From positions 248,001-312,000 of the forward strand of contig NZ_BAAAFN010000011.1 in assembly GCF_039523555.1 (NCBI RefSeq): 64,000 nt of DNA, read 5' to 3'. The translations under genes were made by a program, and so were the position numbers. Below the pieces are notes generated by a model, which did no database searches, was not told the origin of the DNA, and worked only from the letters and a program-made list of their open reading frames with translations. How positions within the stretch are numbered: position 1 is the stretch's first letter; every line of letters begins with the position of its first letter. Source of the DNA: Castellaniella daejeonensis. Lineage in GTDB: Bacteria; Pseudomonadota; Gammaproteobacteria; Burkholderiales; Burkholderiaceae_B. This document shows, piece by piece, positions 18,449 to 26,352 of this stretch.

Positions 18449-19528
18449 TCAGGCGCGGGACGCGGCGCCGTCCGGACGTCGCGCCACGCGCAGCCACCCC
18501 ACGAACGCCAGCGCCATCAGCACGAAGCCGATGTAGCCATAGATCGGGTACACGATCCCCACCAGCTTGATGAAGCCGACGAAGCTGCCAGCCAGCGCCA
18601 GTACGCCCGCCACGACGGTGCCGGCGCGGAATTTCCCCGTCCCCGCAGGCACGATGCGCGCCATGAAGGCGTAAAGCATGCCGACCGCCGTGTTGAGGAT
18701 CATGCCGAAGATCACCAGGGACATCAGGTGGCCCAGCCAGGGGGAGATCTGCGCGGCGATCGAGAGCATCGGCATGGGCAGCCCGCCGATCGTGTCCATG
18801 CGCAGATACATGGCCACGGCGATCAGCAGGATCAGGACGCCCAGCAGCAGGCCGCCCAGGACGCCGCCCCAGAGCGCGGTCGCCCGCGACCTGGCCTGTC
18901 CACCCATGATCACCAGGAACGGCATCCCCGCCACGATGTTGTAGGACACGTACAGCAGGGCCGCGACCAGCCACTGGCCGGCCCCCCTGGGCTGGGCCTG
19001 CGCGGCCACCGCGAGCGCCTCATGATCGGCGTGGGGCGATATCAGCACGTAGCCGGCCACCACGACGGTCATGAACATCAAGAACGGCGTGACGGCGCCG
19101 ATGAAGGCGATCACGCTGCGGATGTCCAGGCACACGATCAGAATGGTGGCGACGGTCGCCAGCACGCTCCCCCAGACCTCGGGAATGCCCAGCCATTGAT
19201 TCAGCAGCGAGCCGGCGCCGGCCAGCATCACCACGGTGATCGCGAACAGGAAGAACGTGATCAGCGCGTCGAACACCAGCCCCAGATGGCGGCCCAGCAT
19301 GGCGTTGACGACTTCCTTGTGGGAATGCGCCGCCAGGCGCTGCCCCATCGTGGAAAACGCCATCGACAGCAAGGCGAACAGCACGCCCGAAACCACGCAA
19401 CCGATCAGGCCGATGGCGCCGAAGCCGGCGAAGAACTGCAGGATTTCCTGCCCTGACGCGAATCCCGCGCCGACGATGACGCCGACGAACGCGCCTGCGA
19501 TCTTGCAGACATTCTTGAACGAATCCAT
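18449..19528 (-). CDS. YkvI-family membrane transporter
   Basis: A 359-residue integral membrane protein with about ten hydrophobic helices. The N-terminus (FVGVIVGAGFASGQEILQFF) carries the broken-helix Gly-rich motif typical of the LeuT/APC fold and characteristic of the YkvI family. The ATG at 19528 follows GGAGACAG and precedes the first helix; the longer reading frame upstream is not needed. It sits between the XRE-cupin regulator and an FAD-dependent amine oxidase, on the same strand. It probably carries the substrate of that oxidase across the inner membrane. Substrates of YkvI proteins are not established. Confidence 0.8.
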   Translation of the reverse strand: MDSFKNVCKIAGAFVGVIVGAGFASGQEILQFFAGFGAIGLIGCVVSGVLFALLSMAFSTMGQRLAAHSHKEVVNAMLGRHLGLVFDALITFFLFAITVVMLAGAGSLLNQWLGIPEVWGSVLATVATILIVCLDIRSVIAFIGAVTPFLMFMTVVVAGYVLISPHADHEALAVAAQAQPRGAGQWLVAALLYVSYNIVAGMPFLVIMGGQARSRATALWGGVLGGLLLGVLILLIAVAMYLRMDTIGGLPMPMLSIAAQISPWLGHLMSLVIFGMILNTAVGMLYAFMARIVPAGTGKFRAGTVVAGVLALAGSFVGFIKLVGIVYPIYGYIGFVLMALAFVGWLRVARRPDGAASRA

Positions 19529-19601
19529 GCTTCTGTCTCCGATGGAATTGTGATGATGGAACGAATCGAGGCGCGCGGCGCTTGCGGCGCCCGCGCGCCC
19601 C

Positions 19602-20756
19602 TCAAGCCGCGGACGGGCCAAAGCGGCGCGGACTCAGGCGGTCGGCGTCGACACCCTGCCGCGCCAGGAATTCCGGCAGCGCGCGGCCCAGTAGCAGCGC
19701 ACAGGCGGCCGCCGAAGCGCCCGCCGAGGTCTGGATGCCGTAGCCGCCCTGCCCCGCCAGCCAGAAGAACCCCTGGCGCCGCGGATCCCAGCCGATGACG
19801 AAATCGCCGTCGGGGGCGAAACTGCGCAACCCCGCCCAGACGTGCCGGGGCCGGCGGATGCGCAGGCTGGTCAAGGCTTCGATGTGATGGATGCCCAGGG
19901 CGATGTCGATTTCCTCGGGCACGACATCGTGCGGGGCAACCGGGTCCGCGTTGGCCGGCGATCCCAGCAGCTGGCCCGCGTCGGGCTTGAAGTAGAAACT
20001 TTCATCGACGCCGATGACGGCCGGCCAGGGACCGACGTCCGTCCCCTCCGGCGCGGCGAACGTGAACGCGGAACGGCGCCTGGGCTCGATCCCCAGCGCA
20101 TGCGCGCCGCACAGCGCCGCCACCGGATCGGCCCATGCGCCGGCGGCATTCACCACGGCGAGCGCCCGCACGGCATCGCCGCCACCCAGCGTCAGCGTCC
20201 ACACGCCATCGCGTTCGTCGCGCGCGGCGGCGGCCAGTTCGGCATCGCAGCGCAGGCGGGCCCCCAGCTTCGCCATGCCGCGCAGAAAGCCCTGGTGCAA
20301 TTCGGCCACGTCGATATCGGTGGCATCCACGTCGTACACCGCGCCGATGAGCCGGTCTTCTTCCAGGCACGGCACCATGGCCTTGGCCTGGACGGCGTCC
20401 AGCATGTCCGCCCGCAGGCCTTCGCGCCGGTACTGCGCCAGGGCGTCTTCCAGCAGGGATTCCTGCCCCGCCGTCCCGACATACAGCACGCCGCGCGGAT
20501 GCAGCAGGGGGTGCGCGCAGAAGCCTTCCGGCGGCCGTTCGAAGAACTCGCGGCTGGCGCGCGTCAAGGCGCGGATCTGTTCCGTGCCATAGCTTTCCAT
20601 GAACATGGCGGCCGAGCGGCCCGTGGAGTGGTAGCCGGGCTGAGATTCGCGCTCCAGCACCGCCACGGACGCCCCTTCCCTGGCCAGCCGATAGGCGACG
20701 GACGCCCCCGCCATGCCCGCGCCGATCACCGCGAAGTCGAACACCCGATCATTCAT
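19602..20756 (-). CDS. FAD-dependent oxidoreductase (DAO family, D-amino acid/amine dehydrogenase-like)
   Basis: A 384-residue flavoprotein. The FAD-binding Rossmann motif VIGAGMAGASVAYRLA begins at about residue 9. A C-terminal FAD-contact segment (DFVIGWDPRRQGFFWLAGQGGYGIQTS) completes the DAO fold. Such enzymes oxidise amino acids, N-methylated amino acids or hydroxy acids; the exact substrate cannot be read from sequence. The ATG at 20756 is preferred over two upstream ATGs that lie in the A/T-rich operator region. It heads the operon with the YkvI carrier and XRE-cupin regulator. Two TTTTCC/GGAAAA repeats upstream are probably the regulator's sites. Confidence 0.82.
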   Translation of the reverse strand: MNDRVFDFAVIGAGMAGASVAYRLAREGASVAVLERESQPGYHSTGRSAAMFMESYGTEQIRALTRASREFFERPPEGFCAHPLLHPRGVLYVGTAGQESLLEDALAQYRREGLRADMLDAVQAKAMVPCLEEDRLIGAVYDVDATDIDVAELHQGFLRGMAKLGARLRCDAELAAAARDERDGVWTLTLGGGDAVRALAVVNAAGAWADPVAALCGAHALGIEPRRRSAFTFAAPEGTDVGPWPAVIGVDESFYFKPDAGQLLGSPANADPVAPHDVVPEEIDIALGIHHIEALTSLRIRRPRHVWAGLRSFAPDGDFVIGWDPRRQGFFWLAGQGGYGIQTSAGASAAACALLLGRALPEFLARQGVDADRLSPRRFGPSAA

Positions 20757-20772
20757 TACCTGCATCCAATTT

Positions 20773-20811
20773 TTTTCCAATAGGAAAATTATCATATAGG
20801 AAAAAAATTCC
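20773..20811. promoter_or_regulatory. Twin palindromes upstream of the FAD oxidoreductase (candidate XRE-cupin operator)
   Basis: TTTTCC-AATA-GGAAAA (20773-20788) is a perfect inverted repeat. A second, GGAA-AAAAA-TTCC (20799-20811), follows, both containing the unit ATAGGAAAA. The block is strikingly A/T-rich and lies 17-55 bp before the start codon of the operon's first gene. Confidence 0.6.
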
Positions 20812-20925
20812 AAATACCCTGGTTTACCCCCATCCTTCTCCCCACGGCCCCTCTCCCGCCGGCCGGCACGCCATCGTTCCGGCGCGTGCTACCGTATCCG
20901 CTCCATCCGACCAGCAAGGCCTCGC

Positions 20926-21897
20926 ATGCGCGCCCATACCGCCCGACTCATCGACGACCGCATCCGGATCGAACCCCGGGACGTTCCCACGCCCGAACCC
21001 GGACCGCGGCAGTTGCTGGTCCGCGTGCGCGCGGCCGGCCTGAATCGCGGGGAACTCCTGGCGTTGCGCAAGCAGGCTCCGGACGCCCCGACCGTCCTGG
21101 GCATCGAGGCGGCCGGCGAAGTCGTCCAGGCTGGCGCCGACACGCCGCCCTTCAGGGCCGGCGACCGCGTCATGGGGCGCTGCCGCGCCGCCTTCGCCGA
21201 CTACGCGCTGCTGGACGCGCACGACGCCATGGCCGTGCCCGAGGGCCTGTCCTGGGCCCAGGCCGCCGCCACCCCCATCGCCGCCATGGTCGTCTACGAC
21301 ATGCTGATCGCCCAGGGCCGTCTCGCCGAGGACGAATGGCTGCTGGTCACCGGGGCCTCCTCGGGCGTCGGCGTCGCCGCCCTGCAACTGGCCAAGGCGC
21401 TGGGCGCGCGGGTCGTCGGCACCTCGGGCTCGGCCGAAAAGCTGGCGGCGCTGGAACGCCTGGGCCTGGACGTGGGGCTTCGCACCCGCGCGCCCGATTT
21501 CCACGACGCCGTGATGGCCGCCACCGGCGGCAAGGGCGTCGACCTGGCCGTCAACATCGCCGGCGGCTCCGTCTTCGCCGAATGCGTCCGCTGCCTGGCC
21601 TTCGAGGGCCGGCTGGCCACGGTCGGCTACATGGACGGCGTGCTGGAGGGCCGGCTAGACCTCGCCGCCCTGCACGCCAGGCGCCTGACGATCTTCGGCG
21701 TGTCCAGCAAGGGCTACGGTCCCGAACAGCGCCGGCGCATCGTCCAGGGGGTCGCCGACCGCATCCTGCCGCTGGTCGCCGACGGCCGGCTCGCGCCCGC
21801 CATTGACCGGACGTTCTCCTTCGACGCACTGGAGGCGGCCATCGCCCGCATGGAATCCAACGAACAACTGGGCAAGATCGTGGTCGGCGAGGCATGA
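20926..21897 (+). CDS. Zinc-binding-type alcohol dehydrogenase / quinone oxidoreductase (MDR family)
   Basis: A 323-residue NADPH-dependent reductase of the medium-chain superfamily. The N-terminal GroES-like domain (PEPGPRQLLVRVRAAGLNRGE) lacks the Cys/His zinc ligands, marking the quinone-oxidoreductase group. The nucleotide motif ASSGVGVAALQLAKALGARVVGT lies near residue 143. It likely reduces quinones or other alpha,beta-unsaturated carbonyls. It overlaps the next gene (ynfA-type) by four bases, ATGA. Confidence 0.88.
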   Translation: MRAHTARLIDDRIRIEPRDVPTPEPGPRQLLVRVRAAGLNRGELLALRKQAPDAPTVLGIEAAGEVVQAGADTPPFRAGDRVMGRCRAAFADYALLDAHDAMAVPEGLSWAQAAATPIAAMVVYDMLIAQGRLAEDEWLLVTGASSGVGVAALQLAKALGARVVGTSGSAEKLAALERLGLDVGLRTRAPDFHDAVMAATGGKGVDLAVNIAGGSVFAECVRCLAFEGRLATVGYMDGVLEGRLDLAALHARRLTIFGVSSKGYGPEQRRRIVQGVADRILPLVADGRLAPAIDRTFSFDALEAAIARMESNEQLGKIVVGEA

Positions 21898-22211
21898 AGA
21901 CCTTCCTGCTCTACCTCGTCACGGCGTGCGCCGAGATCGCGGGCTGCTACCTGCCGTGGCTCTGGCTGCGCCAGGGAGGCTCGGCCTGGCTACTGGTTCC
22001 CGCCGCGCTCAGCCTGGCGGCGTTCGCCTGGCTGCTGACCCTGCACGAGGCCGCCTCCGGCCGGGTCTACGCCGCCTACGGCGGGGTCTACATCGGCGTC
22101 GCCATCCTCTGGCTCTGGCTGGTCGACGGCGTGCGCCCCACCGCATGGGACATCGGCGGCGCCGCCGTCACGCTGGCCGGCATGGGACTGATCGCGTTCC
22201 AGCCGCGCTAA
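21894..22211 (+). CDS. YnfA family (UPF0060) small membrane protein
   Basis: A 105-residue inner-membrane protein with four hydrophobic helices and the conserved family segments EIAGCYLPWLWLR, GRVYAAYGGVYI and LWLWLVDG. YnfA belongs to the small multidrug resistance fold; drug efflux has been reported for enteric members. It is translationally coupled to the preceding oxidoreductase (ATGA). Confidence 0.93.
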   Translation: MKTFLLYLVTACAEIAGCYLPWLWLRQGGSAWLLVPAALSLAAFAWLLTLHEAASGRVYAAYGGVYIGVAILWLWLVDGVRPTAWDIGGAAVTLAGMGLIAFQPR

Positions 22212-22215
22212 CGGG

Positions 22216-22241
22216 CCGCGCCCGGGTAGACCCGGGTGCGG
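22216..22241. terminator. Strong hairpin between convergent genes
   Basis: CCGCGCCCGGGT/ACCCGGGTGCGG, a 12-bp stem with a single wobble pair and a 2-nt centre, fills the 30-bp gap between ynfA (plus) and the methyltransferase (minus). No T-tract, so it is a candidate bidirectional terminator. Confidence 0.5.
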
Positions 22242-22922
22242 CTAGTCAGTCCGTTCCAGCGCGATCACCCGGGCGGGCGGCAGATTGGCCCAGACGACCG
22301 GATCGTCCCGCACCATGAAGCCTTCCGACAGCCCGGCGACGGGCAGGCCACGCAGCGCATAGGTGAACTGCACCAGCGTACAGCCCGGGCGCAGGAGCGT
22401 CCGGCACTGGTCGAGCACGGCGGACACGACGGCCGGGTCCAGGGAACGCAGCGGCAGGCTGGAAACGATGGCGTCGACCGGCCGTCCCGCCGCGCTTTCG
22501 TCCAGCACGTCCGACAGCCGGGCCGCGTCGCCCCGCAGGATAATCACCCCCGGAAACCGCCGGCGCAGATGCCGCACGAACGCCGGGGAACATTCCACCA
22601 CCCGCAGACGATCCGCCGGCACCCCCCGGTCGAGCAGCGCCCGGGTCACCACGCCGGTGCCGGCGCCCAGCTCCACCACCAGGCCATCGCCCCGGGGATC
22701 GATCCGGGCCGCCATGCCGCGCGCCAGGTGTTCCGAACTGGGCCAGACGGCCCCGACTCCGGCCGGCGCGTCCAGGAGTTCGCGCAGGAACAGCCCCATC
22801 GGCGCCGCCCGGATCGCTCCGGCCATCCGGCGGGAGCCGGCCGCATACCGTAACCCGACGGCCCCGGCGGCCCGCAGGCCTTCGATCAAGGGCAGCAGCG
22901 CGACACCCGCGTTTTTCAGCAT
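22242..22922 (-). CDS. Class I SAM-dependent methyltransferase (phospholipid N-methyltransferase-like)
   Basis: A 226-residue methyltransferase. The SAM-binding motif I is VVELGAGTGVVTRALL (about residues 82-97), followed by the acidic strand RVVECSP and a motif IV-like DAIVSSLPLRSL, the SSLP pattern seen in PmtA-like phosphatidylethanolamine methyltransferases and the rRNA dimethylase fold. A basic N-terminal region (about 20-45) could bind membranes. The ATG at 22922 follows GGAAGAGG. Substrate assignment to phospholipid is by family resemblance only. Confidence 0.75.
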   Translation of the reverse strand: MLKNAGVALLPLIEGLRAAGAVGLRYAAGSRRMAGAIRAAPMGLFLRELLDAPAGVGAVWPSSEHLARGMAARIDPRGDGLVVELGAGTGVVTRALLDRGVPADRLRVVECSPAFVRHLRRRFPGVIILRGDAARLSDVLDESAAGRPVDAIVSSLPLRSLDPAVVSAVLDQCRTLLRPGCTLVQFTYALRGLPVAGLSEGFMVRDDPVVWANLPPARVIALERTD

Positions 22923-23119
22923 GGAGACCTCTTCCAGTTCCCGAGCGATGCCGGATAAGTTATCAGATGCCGGGTCCGGCCGGAGTATGCGTTCGTGACA
23001 GGAAGGACGCGGGATACGGGTGCGCAGGGAACATATCGCCCACATCCGTTACTCATCGTGCATCCCGGTCTGGAACCGCACCGGCGTCCCTTCCCACCCC
23101 TCGACCGGAGGAAACCCGG

Positions 23120-23545
23120 ATGTCCAAGCAAAACCTGCAAACGCGCCGTGCTGCAACAGATCGCGGACGCCAACTTCTACCGGGTCGGCGCCGGCGGTGG
23201 CACCCTGTCGACCAATTCGCGCGAGGGCATGGTGTACCTGCAATTCCGCGAACCAACCGCACGGATGGACCAGGCCCGGCTCCAGGACCTGCTGCAGGCG
23301 CTCGCCAACAACGCCGAACGCTGGAGCGCCCGCGACTTCGTCCGCGCCCTGCTCGACGAATGCCTGGGCTTCCAGGGCTTCACCCCCGAACAGATGCGCG
23401 CCCTGATGGAGGTCAACCGCGAAGCCGGCCAGTTCGCGCTGGACATCACCGAAGGCGATCCGGCCAGGACCGCCCAGCAATGCCCGGGCATGCAGCGCCA
23501 GATCCGCGACGGGCTGGAGATCCTGCGGGGCGGCCGCGCCGCCCT
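23120..23545 (+). pseudogene. Frameshifted gene for an uncharacterised protein
   Basis: An ATG at 23120 has a strong ribosome site (GGAGG, 8 nt upstream), but its own frame soon loses coding character. The next frame (+1) from about 23142 encodes a well-behaved protein segment of about 135 residues (start QQIADANFYRVGAGGGTL, later GFQGFTPEQMRALMEVNRE). A single extra base between 23135 and 23147 would join the two. The body frame then has no stop and continues antisense through pbpG, so the natural 3' end is also unclear. I do not recognise the protein. Possible explanations are a decayed gene, a sequencing error or, less likely, programmed frameshifting. The end given is where homologous-looking coding character fades into the pbpG antisense. 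Confidence 0.5.
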
Positions 23546-24539
23546 ATTTCGCCGCCATCCGGCTGTCCAGGACGCGCCGCAGGCGCACCGCGTCGCCGAA
23601 GCGCGAACCGCTCATCCCCTGCGCGTTGAGCAGCACCATGGCGAGATTGCGGCCGCCGAGCCGGACCATCATCACCAGGCAATCGCCGGCCTCGCGGGTG
23701 GTGCCGGTCTTGGAAGCCAGGATGTCCCAGCGGGGCCGGCCCACCAGCATGTTGGTGTTGCGGAACGTCCGCCCGTCGATGCTGTACTTGGCATCCGTGG
23801 TGAATTCCCCGATCAGCGGCTGCCGGGACGCCGCATGCACCAGCCTGGCCAGGTCCCGGGCCGTGGACACGTTTTCATTGGACAGGCCGATGGGCTCCAC
23901 GAACCGGGAGTCGCCCATGCCCAGCGCGGCCGCCCGCGCGTTCATCGCCTCGACGAAGGCCGTCATGCCGCCCGGGTAGGTGCGCCCCAGGGCGTGCGCC
24001 GCGCTGTTCTCGGACGAGGCCAGCGCCAGATGCAGCAGATCGGCGCGGCTCAGGCGCGCGCCGGCCGCCAGGCGCGAAGGCAGCTCGCTGGGCACGTCGA
24101 CGTCGCTGGCGTCGATGACGATCGTCTCGTCCATGGGCAGGCCGGCCTCGACCACCACCAGCGCCGTCATGAGCTTGACGAGGGAGGCGATCGGCCGCAC
24201 GACGTCCGCGTCGCGCGCGAACAGGACCTCGGACGTGTCCATGTCCTGCACGAACGCCGTGGTGGACTTGAGCTTTTCGATTTCCCCGGCCGGATCGCGC
24301 GTGACCAGCGGCGCCTTGGCCACGGCATCGGGATCGAGCGGTTCCGGCGTCGCCCCCCAGCGCTGCACGGCGATGCGTCGGCCGTAGCCGTGCAGGCAGA
24401 TCGGCAGGGAGGGCTGGGCGTTGCAGGGGTGGAAATTGGCGACCTGGGCGGACACGGAGGGCGGCCAGCCCGCGCCGACGGCCATGGCGAGGGCCGCCGC
24501 CATGCAGAAGAAGATCGCCCGCGCCCGTCGCCATGCCAT
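23544..24539 (-). CDS. pbpG: D-alanyl-D-alanine endopeptidase (PBP7 type)
   Basis: A 331-residue periplasmic serine peptidase of family S11 that cleaves D-Ala-mDAP cross-links in peptidoglycan. Residues 1-31 form a signal peptide. Active-site motifs are intact: SLVK (about residue 120), SEN (about 176) and KTG (about 278). The ATG at 24539 has GGAGG directly upstream; a longer start lacks one. No C-terminal amphipathic anchor is seen, as expected for PBP7 rather than PBP5. The gene's 3' end lies within the tail of the frameshifted plus-strand gene. Confidence 0.93.
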   Translation of the reverse strand: MAWRRARAIFFCMAAALAMAVGAGWPPSVSAQVANFHPCNAQPSLPICLHGYGRRIAVQRWGATPEPLDPDAVAKAPLVTRDPAGEIEKLKSTTAFVQDMDTSEVLFARDADVVRPIASLVKLMTALVVVEAGLPMDETIVIDASDVDVPSELPSRLAAGARLSRADLLHLALASSENSAAHALGRTYPGGMTAFVEAMNARAAALGMGDSRFVEPIGLSNENVSTARDLARLVHAASRQPLIGEFTTDAKYSIDGRTFRNTNMLVGRPRWDILASKTGTTREAGDCLVMMVRLGGRNLAMVLLNAQGMSGSRFGDAVRLRRVLDSRMAAK

Positions 24540-24605
24540 GACCCCTCCGATCCGTCGGCGCGGCGCGAAGCCGTGCGACGACAAGACACACATTGAAGGG
24601 TTATC

Positions 24606-25319
24606 TTACTCTCCGACGGCCGATCGGTACTCGTCGTGCAGCCGGATCCAGCTCATGGTCCCGCTGGTTTCGTTCCGGCCCTTGGGTGCGAGATCGAGCC
24701 AGTTGAAGGCCCCCATCAGCAGTTCGGTGCCCCGGTGATAGGTCGAATAGCTGTGGAAGACATCGCCCGCCTCGTCCCTGGCGAAAAGGCTGACGCCGAA
24801 CATGTCCGGGCTGTTGCGGATGGTCGTCAGGCCGTAGTTGTAGGCCGCGCGGCCGGCGGCGCGGTCCTCCTCGGTGAACGACACGCCGAAGTCGTAGTTG
24901 AAGTCGCCCTCGCCGGAGGACACCCACGTGAAGGTCCAGCCCATGCGCTTCCTGGCCGCCTCGATCTGCCGGACCGACGCGCGGGACACCGCCGCGAACG
25001 ACAGGTCGGCGTGCTCGAAATGCCGTCGGGCCGCGTCGACGTGATCCATGGTGTACGAGCAGCCGGGGCACAGGTGGTCCGAGCCCGGGGTCAGCATGAA
25101 ATGATAGATCGCGAGCTGGCCGCGGCCTTCGAACAAATCCCCCAGCGAACATTCGCCGCCGGGTCCCTGGAAGACGTAAGGCTTCTCGACCCGCTCCCAG
25201 GGCAGGCCGCGGCGCTCCACGCGAAGCGCGTCGAGCGCGTGGGTCATGGCGCGCTCCTTGGCGAACAGCGCCTTGCGGGCGGCCAGCCACGCTTCGTGCG
25301 AAACAACGGAATGGTTCAT
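24606..25319 (-). CDS. DUF899 family thioredoxin-like protein
   Basis: A 237-residue cytoplasmic protein. It has the DUF899 pattern: GPGGECSLGDLFEGRGQLAIYHFML, then LCPGCSYTMDH (CPGC at about 82-85), then RMGWTFTWVSSGEGDFNYDFGVSF. The fold is thioredoxin-like but the function is unknown; the CPGC pair could be redox active. Its ATG overlaps the stop of the upstream small membrane protein gene (ATGA), so the two are translated together. Confidence 0.85.
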   Translation of the reverse strand: MNHSVVSHEAWLAARKALFAKERAMTHALDALRVERRGLPWERVEKPYVFQGPGGECSLGDLFEGRGQLAIYHFMLTPGSDHLCPGCSYTMDHVDAARRHFEHADLSFAAVSRASVRQIEAARKRMGWTFTWVSSGEGDFNYDFGVSFTEEDRAAGRAAYNYGLTTIRNSPDMFGVSLFARDEAGDVFHSYSTYHRGTELLMGAFNWLDLAPKGRNETSGTMSWIRLHDEYRSAVGE

Positions 25320-25603
25320 GGCATTCTCCTTCGGTCATCGGTCGGTGCGCGCCCCGCTGCGCGAGCCAGCCTCAACCAGGGCGGCAGATGGAAGAGGCTC
25401 ATCAACAGGTACATCGTGGTCATGCCATCGAGCGGCGAAGCCCCCGGATCCGGCGCGCAGAACATCGCCGGGGAAGCATCGCGCATCGCGGCCACCGCCA
25501 TGACCGCGAAGACGGGCGCGGCCGCGCAGGCAAGCCCATCGGCCGCGATGCGCGCCCACCGCTTCCATGGCTGCCGCGAGGCGGCGACTGAAGACATCGT
25601 CAT
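25316..25603 (-). CDS. Small membrane protein coupled to DUF899
   Basis: A 95-residue protein with two predicted transmembrane segments (about residues 18-40 and 55-75, the latter MYLLMSLFHLPPWLRL). A conserved-looking Cys and DG pair lie between them. The ATG at 25603 has GAAAGGGG upstream and gives a plausible N-terminus; the reading frame upstream of it is non-coding. Its TGA overlaps the DUF899 start by the ATGA arrangement. I do not recognise a named family. Confidence 0.6.
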   Translation of the reverse strand: MTMSSVAASRQPWKRWARIAADGLACAAAPVFAVMAVAAMRDASPAMFCAPDPGASPLDGMTTMYLLMSLFHLPPWLRLARAAGRAPTDDRRRMP

Positions 25604-25769
25604 TCGTGTGCCCCTTTCCGGTTGGCATGTCCCGGTCTCGCCGGACCGTACGGAAATCGTAGGACGGCGCGCATCAGGGGCGGGAGTAACAAATGTGGCG
25701 GGATTCGGAGATCGGGGTTTCCGATGGCGCCATCGCGGCCGGCATCCCGTGGGACAAGCGGGCGGCCAA

Positions 25770-25799
25770 TTCTTGGAATGATTCTCAGTCGTGTATGAT
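25770..25799 (+). promoter_or_regulatory. Candidate promoter of the copper-type operon
   Basis: A -35-like TTCTTG (25770-25775) and -10 TATGAT (25794-25799) are spaced by 18 bp, in a locally A/T-rich block. The spacer includes GAATGATTC, a 9-bp palindrome with some resemblance to half a Fur site. The distance to the uORF start (25857) leaves a leader of about 50 nt. Confidence 0.45.
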
Positions 25800-25856
25800 G
25801 CACGAGGTTTCAATCACGGTTTTTTCGACCTCAGAACCCTCCCGGCTTCCGCGACC

Positions 25857-26258
25857 ATGACATCCGGACCTCGCACACGCTCGACCCGTCTGGCCGCCTG
25901 ATTCGGCCTGCTCGCGATGTGCCTGCTCGTCGCCGCGCCGACCATCAGCTGGCTGGTCGGGACATCGGCGCGGGACGTGGCCGTGCCCGTCTGCCTCTCC
26001 GCCGATCAGGCGGCCCCGTCCGCGGCGGACTACCGCATCCAGGTCGGAGGACATCACGACGGCCCGGCCGATGCGCTGGACGCATGTGGATACTGCGGCC
26101 TGCTGGCCCACGACGCCACGCTGCCCGCCACGCCACCCGCCGCGCCGGCCGTGCTGCTGCTGGCGCTCGTCCTCCTGGCGGCTCCCCGGTGGATCCGCCA
26201 CGTGCCGCTGGGCACATTCCCCGCGGGCCGCCCGCGCGATCCCCCGCACCTTTCCTGA
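25857..26258 (+). pseudogene. DUF2946 copper-sensing upstream ORF (CruR-like), interrupted by in-frame TGA
   Basis: In frame from ATG 25857 the first 14 codons (MTSGPRTRSTRLAA) end at TGA 25899-25901, exactly where DUF2946 proteins usually carry Trp. The frame continues unbroken as FGLLAMCLLVAAPTISWLV (hydrophobic) to 26258. Features of the family are present: CxxC as CGYC (26085-26096) next to His residues, a second hydrophobic helix, and a C-terminal RDPP just before the stop, close to the RAPP arrest motif. In Bordetella pertussis the homologous first gene of the bfrG operon is a regulatory uORF: copper binding by CxxC relieves translation arrest at RAPP and causes Rho-dependent termination. 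Here translation could restart at ATG 25917 with a shortened N-terminus. Whether the TGA is real is unknown. Confidence 0.75.
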
Positions 26259-26352
26259 CATCCCCGGCCTTCGTGCCGGCGACCCCGTCCGCGCCCAGGC
26301 CTTGCGACAAGGCCCGGCGCAGCCATTCCTCCATCGTCAGGAAGAACACATC

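Noticed and set aside
23120..23545. Programmed +1 frameshift as the explanation of the split gene
   Set aside because: No recognised slippery sequence with a following stop or structure; decay or sequencing error is simpler, so it is reported only as a possibility.
25899..25901. TGA in the DUF2946 frame as a selenocysteine codon
   Set aside because: No SECIS-like hairpin is visible directly after it, and the family position is Trp rather than Cys.
25785..26261. Minus-strand open frame opposite the DUF2946 frame
   Set aside because: Low-complexity antisense; the plus frame has CxxC, hydrophobic helices and family-like ends.
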